Positions 17,532-28,259 of a stretch of 64,000 bases of DNA are shown here, in pieces; position 1 is the first letter of the stretch; each line of letters begins with the position of its first letter. Below the pieces are notes generated by a model. It saw only the letters and a list, made by a program, of their open reading frames with translations, did not search any database and was not told where the DNA came from. The position numbers were made by a program, and so were the translations under genes. The DNA lies in NCBI RefSeq assembly GCF_001577265.1, contig NZ_CP014517.1, positions 3,074,501 to 3,138,500 of the forward strand. Reading direction: 5' to 3'. This DNA comes from Variovorax sp. PAMC 28711. Its GTDB lineage: Bacteria > Pseudomonadota > Gammaproteobacteria > Burkholderiales > Burkholderiaceae_C.

Positions 17532-18816
17532 GACAGATTGCCCATTCGTGGCAAGGTGGGTGTACTGAACTGAGGCGGTGCTAGTCTCTTTGCAAGAAAG
17601 CGCTGACGGACACCGAATGCGCTCATCATCATGAGCGCCATAAGGGACGCTGGGTTGCCGATCCCCACCAGATATCGATTGAAAGCTGAATGCACCATGA
17701 ATGCCACGATCGCCAAGCCAAAAAATTGGTATATGCGTCCCTCGTCTGCGTAGGCGCCCAATCGCCCGATCAACACCATTTTGAGCGCCGATAAAAGAAA
17801 TAGGCCAATAAGCAGTGCTGCGCTCAGCACGCCAATCTCGAGACACAAGACAATATAAGAGCTTTCTACAGGAAAGCCGATGATGTTGAACTCGGCACTC
17901 CGAAATCCATACCCAAACAGCAGACGAAACGGACTGGACAGCAAAAGATCTATGCCAGCCCCCAAAGCTCGACGCGACCCGTCGCACCAGAATTCACACC
18001 CCGTGCGTCAGACTGGACTTCGAATGCGCTGAAGAGATAGCCGCGCATCGGTCCCAACAACAAAACTGCCAGTGCTAGGGCGCCTAAGATAAAAAGTATC
18101 TGCAACCTACGTTTGCGGTTTCCATCGCGCGCCGTGGCGAACGCCCAAATGTAAATTGTGCCTGCCACCAAGACGCCCAACATGGCTGATCGAGATGACG
18201 ACGCGATGATGTAAACCAACGACAGGCCAGTCAATGCAAGAAAAAAGACTCTCCCAAACCAGCTTGAAGCGATCATGAAGCGGCACGCCATGATCATGAA
18301 CATCCCTGCATATGTGAACCCGACCAGATTGGGGTGCATGTCGAGCGGCATGAAGCGCTCGAGTCCAGTGTCGCTAATGCGGAGCGAGAGCGCAGCGACG
18401 AGCTGAGGCATGTATCCAAACAGAGGAATCATCAACAAGGCAAAGGCGACGAGTACAAAGATGTCAAATAAATCTCTAAGAGCCAAAGTTCGCACAATGG
18501 CTGTAATAGAAATCATGCAAAGAAAAAATAAAAATGAGTACTGAGAGACGGTGTCGTAACCGAGAAGCGAGGAAATAAAGGCTGAAGTCAATGCACAAAA
18601 AAGCAAAAGAAGTTCAAAAAAACTTAATTTCACCGGCTGAATTCGCCGCATCAAAAGTGCCAGCATCGCCGCGCAAGCCAAGCAGATAACGGCGCCAACT
18701 TGAATTATTCGCTGTTGTTCGCTGATTGAGGATAGTGCTGACACCATCAATGCAATGAATGACAGCGCACTGACCGGTGCGTTGCGTGAAGGCTTCGGAA
18801 GCTTGATCGTGCGCAT
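17528..18816 (-). CDS. wzy: O-antigen/exopolysaccharide polymerase (Wzy-like), frame broken
   Basis: Two frames together encode one polytopic protein of about 429 residues. The first runs from ATG 18816 (behind AAGGAA) through about nine hydrophobic segments to GRVELWG and stops at 17950. The second continues with GAGIDLLLSSPFRLLFGYG and ends at 17528. One added G in the G5 run near 17962-17966 restores a single frame, and the span is one base short of a multiple of three. The layout, with many membrane helices and a large loop before the last ones, fits Wzy/Wzx-pathway polymerases. The gene is more AT-rich than its neighbours, as is common for wzy. The break may be an assembly error, a true pseudogene, or homopolymer phase variation. 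Confidence 0.75.
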
Positions 18817-18830
18817 GTTTTTTTCCTTGC

Positions 18831-19969
18831 TCAAGCCGTACGGGTCTCGAGCCAGGGGCAACGAGGTTTGGCACTTTTCGCGTCTGCGGCCAGATGATCC
18901 ACGATGTCGACAAAGTAGTCGGCAGCGGACGGGCCCGCGATTTTGTCCGACCAGTCGCGCAGGGCTTTGCCCTTGATCACTTCTGGCGACGTCAGTGTGT
19001 AGCGGATGCCTTTTTCTAGGTCGGCCGCGCTGTCGGCACGGAACACGAATCCGTTGGCCTGGTTGACGAGCAGGTCGCTGGCGCCGCAGCGGTCACTGCA
19101 CACCACCGGCAGTCCGGAGGTGAGCGCTTCGCTCACCACCGCACCCCATCCGTCGAACCGGCTGGGCAGCACCAGGACATCGCTCTGCGCCATCAGCTGA
19201 AACACGGCGGCGTTGTCGAGCGTGTCCACGAACGAAATGCTGTCCGTGATTTGAAGCGCCGCGGCCTGGCGCTGGAGTTCGTCTCGCAGTTCGCCGGTCC
19301 CGACGAGGGTCAGGCGCCAGGGGATGTCGGTGAGCGCGGCCATCGCATCCAGCAGCAGGTCGACACGCTTGCGCGGAATCAGCTGTCCCACGAAAAGAAC
19401 CTGATAGGGCGTAGCCGCCGAGGCCACTCGCGTCCGCGATGGCGGCGGGAGTGCAGGCGGCTCCACCAGATGCAGAAAAGGAAAGATGCGATCGGCCGGA
19501 TAGCCGCAACGCGAGAAGAAACGCAGTCCGCCATAGCGGCCCGTGAAGCCGATGCACAGGAAACCGTCGAGCCAGCGACGGTTCATCAGCGCGTCGTAGG
19601 CATACACGATCCATCGTGGCAGCAGCGCGGTTCCGGGTTCGTACCTGTTCTCGGACATCAGGATGCGCATCACGTTTCGGCGCTTGCTCGACTCGAATGC
19701 TTTCCTGGCCAGCGGCATGCCGCGAAAACCGAAGAACACATGAACGGTTCCAGGCCCGAGGTCGAGCAGTCGCTCGATTTCCCGGTCGTCCGGCGCGACG
19801 CTGACTTGGGCCTTACCGGCATCCGGAACCGGATAGCCGCGCTGACGAAAGGTTTCGGCAAAGTTCTTCCACCGCCCAGTGCACTTTCAACGCCCGGCCG
19901 TTCCGCCAGCGCCCGGATGTAAGGCGCCTGATGGAACATCAAATAGTTATGCCAGAAAACGACTCGCAT
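18831..19969 (-). CDS. Glycosyltransferase family 4, frame broken near the 5' end
   Basis: Most of the protein reads in one frame (about 19860 down to 18831) and has GT-B features: LFVGQLIPRKRVDLLLDA, LPSRFDGWGAVVSEAL and GLPVVCSDRCGASDLL. The true start is ATG 19969 (MRVVFWHNYLMFHQAPYIRAL), in another frame. Removing one T near 19889 and one near 19860 gives a natural join (GVKVHWAVEELAETFRQRGY) and a 378-residue protein. One net base deletion would also restore the frame, with a less natural sequence. It should transfer a sugar during repeat-unit assembly; donor unknown. It lies between wzx and wzy. An alternative shorter start is ATG-like at 19739, but that would lose the N-terminal half. 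Confidence 0.75.
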
Positions 19970-20014
19970 CAAATTTCTCTCAACTTTCGGCACGCGCTAC
20001 AAGCAGGCTGCGGC

Positions 20015-21319
20015 TCATGCCGGAGCCGCCTGCCACATGTTGCTCACGCTGCGCCTCGACGCCAGCCACATCGCGACTTCGCCGGCCACCATCGCGAGCA
20101 CGGGGCCCATGATGCCGATCTCGCGCGCCAGCACGACGCCCAGCACGAGCGACAGCATCGAAAACGTGAAGTACTGTCGCGCGAGCAAGGCATGCTGGTT
20201 GACCGACATCAGCATCACCCGCGGGACGTGCCACATGGAGGCGATCAGCGAATACACCATGAACGCGCCCATCAGGCTCCACGAAAAGGCAATATGCCCT
20301 TTGGACCAGTAAGCGATGAGCAAGGGCGAGATGGCCAGCACGGTGAGCGAGGCGGCCAGGCCGATGCCGGAACTCAGTCGCGCCGCATGTGTATAGGTGC
20401 GACGCAGCCGGTCGACCTCTTGCGTGCTGTGCATGCGCGAGAACTCGGGCCACATGGATTGACTCAACGCGGCTGCGCACTGCACCACGATGCGCGCAAT
20501 CGTCCGGTACGAGCTGAAGACCGCCGTCGCCGCGGGTCCGAGCGTCGCGGTCACCAACACGATGAAGCCCTGCAGGCTGAGCGCGCTGGCCAGTGGGAAG
20601 ACCATGAACAGCGTGGCCGGCTTGAGCGAATCACGCAGTTCCTGCTTGCTGGCATCGCGCAATCCCCACTTGATGTCGGGTCGGCGTCGGTGACTCAGAT
20701 AGATGAAGTACAGGGTGAAGGCAAAACGGCACACCGTCCCGTACAGGGCGACGCTCATGAAGGTGCCGCCAACCACCAGTCCCACGATGGAGCCGATCCA
20801 GTCGAGCATGCGTGCGACCGTATAAAGGTAGGTGCCCGCCGCAAAACCCTGCGTTGCGACGAAGACGGTTTGCGCCAACGATCCGAACAACGACACCACC
20901 ACTGCCACCGTCAGCACCAACACCACGCCCGAGTATTGTTCGAGCTTGGGGAACGCCCAGCTGACCGTTTCCATGCCCGCCAACGCCAGCACCATCATCA
21001 CCGCCGACACGGCGAGGATGAACATGATGGCGCTTTGAAAGGAGACGTTGGCCTCCTTGTGCTTGCCCACCGATTCCAGCGCGATCATCTTGTTGCTGGT
21101 GGCCGTCAGGAAGCCGAAATCAGCCAGCGCGAGGTATGACGGAATCGTCGTCAAGGTCAGCCAGGTGCCGTAGGTCTCAATGCTCCAAAACGAGAGAAAG
21201 ATCGGGAGCGACGCCAACTGGATGACGATGGTCGCGACCTGCGCCGATCCCCAGGCGCCCATGCCCTTGAGCACGCGACGAACGAGCGGCGACGAAGTCA
21301 GCGATTTCACATTGGCCAT
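20015..21319 (-). CDS. wzx: Polysaccharide repeat-unit flippase (Wzx-like)
   Basis: The 434-residue protein is hydrophobic throughout, with about 12 predicted membrane helices and short loops, the shape of the MATE-like polysaccharide-synthesis (Wzx) superfamily. The N-terminal stretch GSAQVATIVIQLASLPIFLSFWS resembles flippase helix 1. It should move undecaprenyl-linked repeat units across the inner membrane to Wzy. Sequence conservation in this family is low, so the call uses topology and context. It sits 15 bp downstream of fcl. Confidence 0.85.
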   Translation of the reverse strand: MANVKSLTSSPLVRRVLKGMGAWGSAQVATIVIQLASLPIFLSFWSIETYGTWLTLTTIPSYLALADFGFLTATSNKMIALESVGKHKEANVSFQSAIMFILAVSAVMMVLALAGMETVSWAFPKLEQYSGVVLVLTVAVVVSLFGSLAQTVFVATQGFAAGTYLYTVARMLDWIGSIVGLVVGGTFMSVALYGTVCRFAFTLYFIYLSHRRRPDIKWGLRDASKQELRDSLKPATLFMVFPLASALSLQGFIVLVTATLGPAATAVFSSYRTIARIVVQCAAALSQSMWPEFSRMHSTQEVDRLRRTYTHAARLSSGIGLAASLTVLAISPLLIAYWSKGHIAFSWSLMGAFMVYSLIASMWHVPRVMLMSVNQHALLARQYFTFSMLSLVLGVVLAREIGIMGPVLAMVAGEVAMWLASRRSVSNMWQAAPA

Positions 21320-21334
21320 GGCAGGCTCTGCGGT

Positions 21335-22324
21335 TCACGCGTGCGCAAGTTCGACCGAAGCGTTGCGTTGCATGAAATCGCGATACGTCTCTTCGATGCC
21401 TGCGTGCAGCGCCGTCGTGGCGGTCCACCCGAGCTCTCGCAACAGGTCGACGTCGAGCAGCTTGCGCGGCGCGCCGTCGGGCTTGCTGCGGTCCTGAACA
21501 ATCTCGCCTTCGTAGCCGACCACGGCCGCGATGGTTTTCGCCAGCTCGGCGATCGTCAAGTCGATCCCGGTGCCGACGTTCACGTGGCTGGCCATCGGCT
21601 CGGTGTTTGCGGTGTAGATCTCTTTGGAAAGATCCATCACATGGACGCAAGCTTCCGCCATGTCGTCCACATACATGAACTCGCGGCGCGCCATGCCCGA
21701 TCCCCAGATGACGACCTGCTCCGCGCCCGCCAGCTTGGCTTCGTGAAAGCGGCGGATCAGTGCAGGCAAGACGTGACTGTTCTCGGGGTGATAGTTGTCG
21801 CCGGGACCGTAGAGATTGGTCGGCATCACGCTGCGGTAGTCGGTACCGTACTGTCGGTTGTAGCTCTCGCAGAGCTTGATGCCGGCAATCTTGGCCACCG
21901 CGTAGGGTTCGTTGGTGAGTTCGAGCTTTCCGGTCAGCAGCGCGTCTTCCGCCATCGGCTGCGTCGCCAGGCGCGGGTATATGCAGCTGGAGCCGAGGAA
22001 CAGCAATTTGTCGACACCGGCGCGCCACGATTCGTGAATCAGATTGGCTTCCACCATCAAGTTCGAGTAGATGAACTCGGCGGGGTACACGTTGTTGGCA
22101 TGAATGCCACCCACCTTCGCGGCCGCAACGTACACCTCGTCGGGTCGCTCGGTGGCGAACAGCGCTTGCACCTGCGCCTGGTTGGTGAGGTCCAGCTCGG
22201 CGCGGGTGCGCACGATGATGTTCTTGTAGCCCTGGGCAACGAGTTTGCGCACGATGGCGCTGCCCACCATGCCGCGATGGCCTGCCACGTAGATGCGTTT
22301 GTCGAGATTGTTCACGGCGGTCAT
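21335..22324 (-). CDS. fcl: GDP-L-fucose synthase
   Basis: The 329-residue short-chain dehydrogenase/reductase has the NADP-binding [11 protein letters not shown] (Gly 15, 18 and 21), GSSCIYP near 111-117, and the catalytic Tyr 141/Lys 145 in YAVAKIAG, all typical of Fcl/WcaG. It converts GDP-4-keto-6-deoxymannose to GDP-L-fucose. The partner gmd (GDP-mannose dehydratase) is not in the window and must lie elsewhere. ATG 22324 overlaps the manC stop (ATGA), so the genes are coupled. Confidence 0.95.
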   Translation of the reverse strand: MTAVNNLDKRIYVAGHRGMVGSAIVRKLVAQGYKNIIVRTRAELDLTNQAQVQALFATERPDEVYVAAAKVGGIHANNVYPAEFIYSNLMVEANLIHESWRAGVDKLLFLGSSCIYPRLATQPMAEDALLTGKLELTNEPYAVAKIAGIKLCESYNRQYGTDYRSVMPTNLYGPGDNYHPENSHVLPALIRRFHEAKLAGAEQVVIWGSGMARREFMYVDDMAEACVHVMDLSKEIYTANTEPMASHVNVGTGIDLTIAELAKTIAAVVGYEGEIVQDRSKPDGAPRKLLDVDLLRELGWTATTALHAGIEETYRDFMQRNASVELAHA

Positions 22325-23760
22325 GCCTGTTTTTGCATTGCTGCGTCCAGATGGGGGGTGGGAGCGTCGTCGAATCGCACGACGTCGTCTTCGCCGAGGT
22401 GGCGCCCTGTTTGCACCTCAATCACTTCCAGCACGCTGTCGCCCGGGTTTTCAAGCTGGTAGATCGCCCCGATGGGGATGTAGATGGATTCGTTTTCACG
22501 GACCGTTTCGGCCACGCCGTCGCGGGTCACGCGCGCCGTGCCCTGGACGACGACCCAGTGTTCGGCGCGATGCCGATGCATGCGCAGTGCCAGCTTGGCG
22601 CCGGGCTTGACGGTCAGTCGCTTGACCGAGAAACGTTCGCCGTCGTCCACGCTGTCGTAGGCGCCCCAGGGGCGCGGGACACGACGGTGCTCGGTCGCTT
22701 CCCGCTGGCCTCGCGTCATCAGCAAGCTGACAACTTCCTTCACCTGCTCGGCGCAATCCTTGTGAGCGACCAGGAGCGCATCCTGGGTGTCGATGATCAG
22801 CAAATCCTGCGTGCCCAGGGCGACGACGGGTCGCGTGGGCGCATGGATGAACGTGTCGCGCGCGCCGATCGAAAAACCCTGGCCGTTGATGCGATTGCCG
22901 CTGGCATCTTCCGCGTGCAACGCCGCAACGGCGTTCCAGCTCCCGACGTCGCTCCAGGCACCGCCGAACGGCACGACTGCCCGACGGGTGCATTGCTCGA
23001 GCACGGCGTAGTCGATGCTCTGGCTGCGGCAATTTTCGAACGCGGCACGCTGCACCCGTACGAAGTTGCCGTCCCGCTCGGTGGGCTCGGTGGCGCGCCG
23101 GCACGCAGACAGAATGTCCGGTGCATGTTCTTCGAGCATCGCGATCAGCGTGCGTGCTTCCACCAGAAAGATGCCGGCATTCCAGAAATGATTGCCTGAC
23201 AGCAGAAGCGTCGCCGCATCGGCCGCGTTCGGCTTTTCCACGAAAGCGTCGACATGGCTGGCCGGGCTCTCGCCGGGCAAGTCCAGTGCGGCGCCTTGCC
23301 GGATATAGCCATAGGCGGTACTCGGAAAACTGGGAACCACGCCGTAAGTGACGATATTGCCTGCCATCGCAGCCGGAATACCGGTTCGCACGGTTTCGGC
23401 AAACCGTGACGCGTCTGGAATGTGATGGTCGGCCGGCGCAAACAGCAGGAGCTGGTCCGGCGCGCTGATGAGCGCGGCAATGGCCATGGCCGCCGCGGTG
23501 TTGCGCGGCACGGGCTCCAGCAACTGGAGGCCATCGACGCCTGCCGCAATCACCGTTTCCTGAACCAGAAACCGATGCTCTTCGGCGGCGACGCAATGCA
23601 CCGTCGGGTTGAGCAGGCGCAATCGTTCAAGCGTCAGTTGAAGCAGGCTCTTGCCTGCCAGCAAGGGCGCGAACTGCTTGGGCAGCGCTCGCCGGGAAAG
23701 AGGCCACAGCCGCGTTCCGGCGCCACCGCAGAGCACCACGGGCTGGATGGTCGGATTCAC
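22321..23760 (-). CDS. manC: Mannose-1-phosphate guanylyltransferase / mannose-6-phosphate isomerase
   Basis: The 479-residue bifunctional protein has an N-terminal nucleotidyltransferase domain ([13 protein letters not shown] at 11-23, [16 protein letters not shown]) and a C-terminal cupin isomerase domain ([26 protein letters not shown]). It makes GDP-mannose, the precursor used by Fcl after Gmd. The start is GTG 23760, overlapping the sugar-transferase stop (GTGA); the open frame runs on to 23946 within that gene. manB (phosphomannomutase) is not in the window. Confidence 0.95.
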   Translation of the reverse strand: MNPTIQPVVLCGGAGTRLWPLSRRALPKQFAPLLAGKSLLQLTLERLRLLNPTVHCVAAEEHRFLVQETVIAAGVDGLQLLEPVPRNTAAAMAIAALISAPDQLLLFAPADHHIPDASRFAETVRTGIPAAMAGNIVTYGVVPSFPSTAYGYIRQGAALDLPGESPASHVDAFVEKPNAADAATLLLSGNHFWNAGIFLVEARTLIAMLEEHAPDILSACRRATEPTERDGNFVRVQRAAFENCRSQSIDYAVLEQCTRRAVVPFGGAWSDVGSWNAVAALHAEDASGNRINGQGFSIGARDTFIHAPTRPVVALGTQDLLIIDTQDALLVAHKDCAEQVKEVVSLLMTRGQREATEHRRVPRPWGAYDSVDDGERFSVKRLTVKPGAKLALRMHRHRAEHWVVVQGTARVTRDGVAETVRENESIYIPIGAIYQLENPGDSVLEVIEVQTGRHLGEDDVVRFDDAPTPHLDAAMQKQA

Positions 23761-24479
23761 CGCGATCCCTCGCCGGTCACCACCGCGCTGACCGTCTTCA
23801 AGAGGATCTTGAAGTCCAGCGCGAGCGACCAGTTGTCCACGTAGTAGGCGTCGAGTTCGACCCGCTTTGCGTACGGCAGCCGGTTGCGACCGCTCACCTG
23901 CCACAGGCCGGTGATGCCCGGCCGCACGGCGCAGTAGTGGCCCCAATGCTTGCCGTAGAGGCTACGCTGGCGCTCCATGCAGGGGCGCGGTCCGACCAGG
24001 CTCATGTCGCCCTTGAGCACGTTCCAGAACTGGGGAATCTCGTCGACGCTGATCTTTCGGATCCACTGGCCGAGTGGCGTAATCCGTGGGTCTTTTTCGA
24101 GCTTCTGGAAGGTGTCCCACTCGGTCCGCGCCATGTCGTTGCGGCTCAGGAATTCGTCGAGTACGTCTTCCGAGTTATGGACCATGGAGCGGAACTTGTA
24201 GAACCTGAAGCGCTGCCCTTGCTCACCCAGCCGGACTTGCCAGAAATGAACAGGGCGCCCCATGCTGATGGCGACGCACAGCGCCACGATCAGGTAAAGA
24301 GGGCCGAAGAGCGCGAAGAAGACAAGCGCACCGGCAATGTCCACCACGCGCTTGGCAGCCCGCTGAAACGCGGTGAGCCGCTTCGGTTGAACGAATGTGG
24401 GGGTGGCGGAAGGACCGCCGTCACCCGGTTGCAGGCGCCGTGCGACGTTGCCGCCGGCTGTCGAATCAGAACGAAACAT
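23757..24479 (-). CDS. Undecaprenyl-phosphate sugar-1-phosphate transferase (initiating)
   Basis: The 240-residue protein has one membrane helix (about 46-71) followed by the bacterial sugar-transferase domain: KFRSM (95-99), the catalytic DEIPQ (146-150), SLVGPRP and PGITGLWQVSGRN. It is the short type without the extra N-terminal helices of WcaJ. It should start repeat-unit synthesis by placing the first sugar phosphate on undecaprenyl phosphate; sugar identity (glucose or galactose) cannot be read from the sequence. The start ATG 24479 has GGGGA upstream. It is the first gene of the minus operon. Confidence 0.92.
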   Translation of the reverse strand: MFRSDSTAGGNVARRLQPGDGGPSATPTFVQPKRLTAFQRAAKRVVDIAGALVFFALFGPLYLIVALCVAISMGRPVHFWQVRLGEQGQRFRFYKFRSMVHNSEDVLDEFLSRNDMARTEWDTFQKLEKDPRITPLGQWIRKISVDEIPQFWNVLKGDMSLVGPRPCMERQRSLYGKHWGHYCAVRPGITGLWQVSGRNRLPYAKRVELDAYYVDNWSLALDFKILLKTVSAVVTGEGSR

Positions 24480-24800
24480 GAAAATCCCCTTAAAGGGTTC
24501 TGCCTCAAAGCGTGGCAGTGTAACGCTTTACTACTATCTGCACGGATTCCAACACATCTTGGCGGGTCGGTGTTGTAAGCAAAAAGCCGTACAACTTCCG
24601 ATGAACGCCTATGTTGCCCACTCTGTCACACGAATCCGTTACCGACATTGGTGCGCTGCAACATACCGAAAAGACTGTAATCCTTTCGTTTGACAATATG
24701 TTAACGAGTGTGAACAAAAAATGTTGTGAAAAAACGCCGAACAATACAAAAGTATGCAGTAGTTCCCCTTATTCGCGAAGGCCGACCGGCGTTTGATGGG
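24480..24800. other. AT-rich leader of the polysaccharide synthesis operon
   Basis: This stretch between the rne terminator and the sugar-transferase start is clearly AT-richer than the genes around it. It must carry the promoter of the minus operon. I could not pick a convincing -35/-10 pair. Short open frames in it (24505-24744 minus, 24611-24796 plus) lack ribosome binding sites and look spurious. Confidence 0.5.
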
Positions 24801-24832
24801 CAAAAAAAAGCGCGCGTTGAAAACGCGCGCTC
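24801..24832 (-). terminator. Rho-independent terminator of rne
   Basis: Read on the minus strand: AGCGCGCGTT, a 4-base loop, AACGCGCGCT, then a run of T. It lies 43 bp after the rne stop and isolates rne from the downstream polysaccharide operon on the same strand. Confidence 0.9.
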
Positions 24833-24874
24833 TGGGTCGGGGTGAGGGAGGCTACCGGCCCTGGCCGGGCCTCT

Positions 24875-27800
24875 TCAACGGACGGGTTGCTCGAAAGGCA
24901 AGGTCATTGCCGTCAAATCGCGTCGGGTCTCGACCAGGACCAGGGGACTGTCATCCAGCACAACCGCAGCCGGACGTTCGCGCGGCACGTGAGGGGCTTT
25001 AGGTTCTGCCGCAATCGCGGCACGCACCTCGGCGATTCGGGCTGAATCCGAATTGACCCAGTGCAGTCCGGAGCCCTCGGCCACTTGCGCCAGCGCGGCG
25101 ATGGGTAGCTCGAACGGCTGGACCTTGGGGAGGCCATGGACCGAAGGCGTCGCCAGTGCAGTCGCTGCTGCTGGCACTGGCGCCACCAAAGCGACCGGCG
25201 GCGCCACCCGGATTTCTTGCTGGACGAACGGCGGCGCTGCCTGCTCGGGCTGCACGTCAGCCGTCGTGGCGATGGCAAGCGAGGAGGCGGGCGTCGTCTC
25301 CTGCGACACCGCCTCGACGGTTTCCTCCGCGTTGTCGCGCGGTCCGCGTTCTCGGCGGTCACGTCCGTAGCGATCACGGGAGCGACCACGACGTTCTTCG
25401 CCGTCGCGACGGGGCTGCTCGCCACCGTCGACAACGACTGCACCGTTGCTCTCGCCAGCAATCTCGCCGCCCGGGCCAGCGTCCGATGCCGCTGACAGCG
25501 TCGATTCGTCGCTCACGCGAGGCGCGCCGTCCCGACGATCGCGCCGACCATCGTTGCGTTCACCGCGTGGCGGCCGCGGGGCACGGTCGGAAGGGGTAGC
25601 TTCGCCTGCCATACCGTCGATCGCGGTGTCGCGCGGCGTTTCGCTGATGCGTTCTCGGCGCTCGCCACGCTCACCACGCTCACCACGCTCGCCACGCTCA
25701 CCACGCTCACCACGCTCACCACGGCCGCGCGGTGCGCGCTCAGCCGATAACGTGTTCGATTCGCCGGGAGCGCTGTTCAGGGCAACCGACGAAGCCTCCA
25801 TCCCGCCTTCGAGCATTTCCGGAGCCGCCGCGATGCGCGCGTCCGTGTCGCGGCGCTCACGCCCGCCACGCCGTTCGCCGGTACGGGCTTCGCGCGGTTC
25901 GCGCGGTGCGCCGTCGGTGCGGACTTCGCTGCGCACTTCACGCGGCTCGCGACGCTCACCGCCGCCTTCGCGGCGTTCGCCACTTCGGCCACCGCCGCCT
26001 TCACGACGCTCGCCGCCGCCTTCGCGTCGCTCGACACCACGACCGCCGCGGCCTTCACCGCCGCGACCGCCACGGCGTTGTTCGCCATCGCGTGCCGGGC
26101 GTGCTTCGCCGTCGCGCGGAGGACGTCCGTCGCGGCGCGCAGGCTTGGGCGCTTCCACGGGAATGACCGCCGCCGGGGCTGGCGAAGCGCCGAACAGGTT
26201 CTTGATCCAGGCCAGGAACCCGGTCTCTGCGGCGGGCTGGACCACTGCGGGCGCAGCGACCGGTGCGGGTGCCGGCACCGTGGCGACAGGCGCACGCACG
26301 GGCTCGGCGCGGGGCGCCACGATCGGTGCCGGTGCATCCGGCAGCACGCCCTTGATGACCGGCGTCTGCTTGTTGGTCGGCTCCTGCGAGCGACGCGTGA
26401 CCGACGTCGGGTCTTCGACTTCGTCGGCCATCTTGTAGCTGGCTTCGATGTGGTCGAGTCGCGGGTCGTCGTGCTTCAGGCGCTCGAGCTTGTAGTTCGG
26501 CGTTTCGAGCGTCTTGTTCGGCACCATCAGCACCGTCACGCGCTGCTTGAGCTCGATCTTTGCGATTTCAGGGCGCTTCTCGTTCAGCAGGAACGAGGCT
26601 ACGTCGACCGGCACCTGCACATGGACGGCAGCCGTGTTGTCCTTCAGGCACTCTTCCTGAATGATGCGCAGGATCTGCAGCGCGCTGGATTCCGTGTCGC
26701 GGATGTGGCCCGAGCCGCCGCAACGGGGGCAGGGGATCGACGAGCCTTCGGAGAGTGCCGGCTTCAGGCGCTGACGGCTCATCTCCATCAAGCCGAATTT
26801 GCTGATCGCGCCGAACTGCACACGGGCGCGGTCCTGGCGCAGCGCGTCGCGCAGGCGGCTCTCGACTTCGCGGCGGTTCTTCGACTCGTCCATGTCGATG
26901 AAGTCGATGACGATCAGGCCGCCCAGGTCGCGCAGGCGCATCTGGCGGGCCACTTCGTCGGCGGCTTCGAGGTTGGTGCGGGTCGCGGTTTCCTCGATGT
27001 CGCCGCCCTTGATGGCGCGGGCCGAATTGACGTCGACCGACACCAGTGCTTCGGTGTGGTCGATCACGATGGCGCCGCCGCTCGGCAGCTGCACCGTGCG
27101 GGCGTAGGCCGATTCGATCTGGTGTTCGATCTGGAAGCGGCTGAACAGCGCCGCGTCGTCGCGGTAGCGCTTCACCCGGGCCGCATGCTCGGGCATGACG
27201 TGCGCCATGAACTGCTGCGCCTGTTCGTAAATGTCGTCGGTGTCGATGAGGATGTCGCCGATGTCGTGATTGAAGTAGTCACGGATCGCGCGAATCACCA
27301 GGCTCGACTCCTGATAAATCAGGAATGCGCCCTTGCCGCCCTTGGAGGCACCGTCGATGGCGCCCCAGAGCTTGAGCAGATAGTTCAGGTCCCATTGGAG
27401 TTCGGGTGCAGAGCGGCCAATGCCGGCGGTGCGCGCGATGATGCTGGCACCCTTCGGGTACTCCAGCTGGTCCATGTTTTCCTTGAGCTCGGCCCGGTCT
27501 TCGCCCTCGATGCGGCGCGAGACGCCACCGCCGCGCGGGTTGTTGGGCATCAGCACGACGTAGCGGCCGGCCAGCGAGATGAAGGTGGTGAGCGCAGCGC
27601 CCTTGTTGCCGCGCTCTTCCTTCTCGACCTGCACGACCAGTTCCTGGCCTTCGCGGATCGCGTCCTGGATGCGGGCCTGGCTGGCCGACACGCCTTCGGC
27701 GAAATATTGCTTGGAGATTTCCTTGAACGGCAGGAAGCCGTGGCGATCTTCTCCATAGTCGACGAAACAGGCTTCGAGCGATGGCTCGACCCGGGTCACG

Positions 27801-27934
27801 ACGGCCTTGTAGATATTGCCCTTGCGCTGCTCGCGCCCTTCGATCTCGATTTCGTAGTCGAGGAGCTTTTGCCCATCGACGATGGCCAGGCGGCGCTCTT
27901 CAGGCTGCGTGGCGTTGATCAACATCCGCTTCAT
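24875..27934 (-). CDS. rne: Ribonuclease E
   Basis: The 1,019-residue endonuclease drives mRNA decay and rRNA/tRNA processing as the core of the degradosome. The catalytic half is well conserved: [13 protein letters not shown] start, S1 domain about 35-125, DNase-I-like domain with [10 protein letters not shown] and IVIDFIDMD, and the zinc link CPRCGGSG with Cys 402 and 405. After about residue 510 comes a low-complexity tail rich in Arg, Glu, Gly and Pro, including seven GER tripeptides in tandem, probably for RNA binding and partner docking; the C-terminal end is FEQPVR. A terminator follows, and a long leader precedes it, as is usual for this self-regulated gene. Confidence 0.97.
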   Translation of the reverse strand: MKRMLINATQPEERRLAIVDGQKLLDYEIEIEGREQRKGNIYKAVVTRVEPSLEACFVDYGEDRHGFLPFKEISKQYFAEGVSASQARIQDAIREGQELVVQVEKEERGNKGAALTTFISLAGRYVVLMPNNPRGGGVSRRIEGEDRAELKENMDQLEYPKGASIIARTAGIGRSAPELQWDLNYLLKLWGAIDGASKGGKGAFLIYQESSLVIRAIRDYFNHDIGDILIDTDDIYEQAQQFMAHVMPEHAARVKRYRDDAALFSRFQIEHQIESAYARTVQLPSGGAIVIDHTEALVSVDVNSARAIKGGDIEETATRTNLEAADEVARQMRLRDLGGLIVIDFIDMDESKNRREVESRLRDALRQDRARVQFGAISKFGLMEMSRQRLKPALSEGSSIPCPRCGGSGHIRDTESSALQILRIIQEECLKDNTAAVHVQVPVDVASFLLNEKRPEIAKIELKQRVTVLMVPNKTLETPNYKLERLKHDDPRLDHIEASYKMADEVEDPTSVTRRSQEPTNKQTPVIKGVLPDAPAPIVAPRAEPVRAPVATVPAPAPVAAPAVVQPAAETGFLAWIKNLFGASPAPAAVIPVEAPKPARRDGRPPRDGEARPARDGEQRRGGRGGEGRGGRGVERREGGGERREGGGGRSGERREGGGERREPREVRSEVRTDGAPREPREARTGERRGGRERRDTDARIAAAPEMLEGGMEASSVALNSAPGESNTLSAERAPRGRGERGERGERGERGERGERGERRERISETPRDTAIDGMAGEATPSDRAPRPPRGERNDGRRDRRDGAPRVSDESTLSAASDAGPGGEIAGESNGAVVVDGGEQPRRDGEERRGRSRDRYGRDRRERGPRDNAEETVEAVSQETTPASSLAIATTADVQPEQAAPPFVQQEIRVAPPVALVAPVPAAATALATPSVHGLPKVQPFELPIAALAQVAEGSGLHWVNSDSARIAEVRAAIAAEPKAPHVPRERPAAVVLDDSPLVLVETRRDLTAMTLPFEQPVR
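25659..25721 (-). repeat. Nine-base tandem repeat in rne (GER x7)
   Basis: Seven consecutive 9-bp units, CGCTCACCA or CGCTCGCCA on the plus strand, encode Gly-Glu-Arg seven times in the RNase E tail. Each unit is three codons, so slippage would change the length without breaking the frame. Confidence 0.92.
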
Positions 27935-28133
27935 GTGCGTTGTCCTTCATGTTCGTTCTACCGGCTCATGACGAGCCAACGATGCACGGACGACGCTTCA
28001 CGAAACGAGGGAATGGCCGCTTGGCCCCGGATGCAGTGACCGTTCGCAGAGCGCGAACGTCCGTATGAGCGTCAGCTCAACAGCAGGCGGGGTGGGGGCG
28101 CGTGGATGGGTGCGAGCCAGATGCGGTGTTGGA

Positions 28134-28154
28134 TTGCTATCTTTTTGATAGCGT
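28134..28154. repeat. Short intergenic palindrome (GCTATC-N5-GATAGC)
   Basis: GCTATC (28136-28141), TTTTT, GATAGC (28147-28152) form a perfect 6-bp stem in the rne/rluC gap. The same core with a different loop occurs at 57576-57592. Confidence 0.6.
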
Positions 28155-28231
28155 GTTGCGCAATGGTGGCGCGCGCTGCGGGCGATTCGATGCCGGAGGC
28201 CGCTGGCAACAGCCAGGTGGGCCAGCGCAGG

Positions 28232-28259
28232 CATATATGAATCAGCAGCATCAACACAA
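28232..28259 (-). promoter_or_regulatory. Possible rne promoter with long leader
   Basis: On the minus strand TTGTGT (28259-28254) and TATATG (28237-28232) are separated by 16 bp. Transcription from here would give a leader of about 290 nt before the rne ATG, in line with the long autoregulatory 5' leader known for rne in E. coli. The rest of the 527-bp gap (27935-28461) holds no convincing gene; the 111-codon plus frame at 28102 looks spurious. Confidence 0.35.

Noticed and set aside
24505..24796. Short open frames on both strands between the sugar transferase and rne
   Set aside because: No ribosome binding sites, AT-rich leader sequence, no resemblance to known proteins.
25659..25721. Possible CRISPR-like array
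   Set aside because: The 9-bp units are directly adjacent without spacers and encode GER within rne.
26078..28039. 653-codon plus-strand open frame
   Set aside because: Antisense to rne, no recognisable domain, and it runs into the rne leader.
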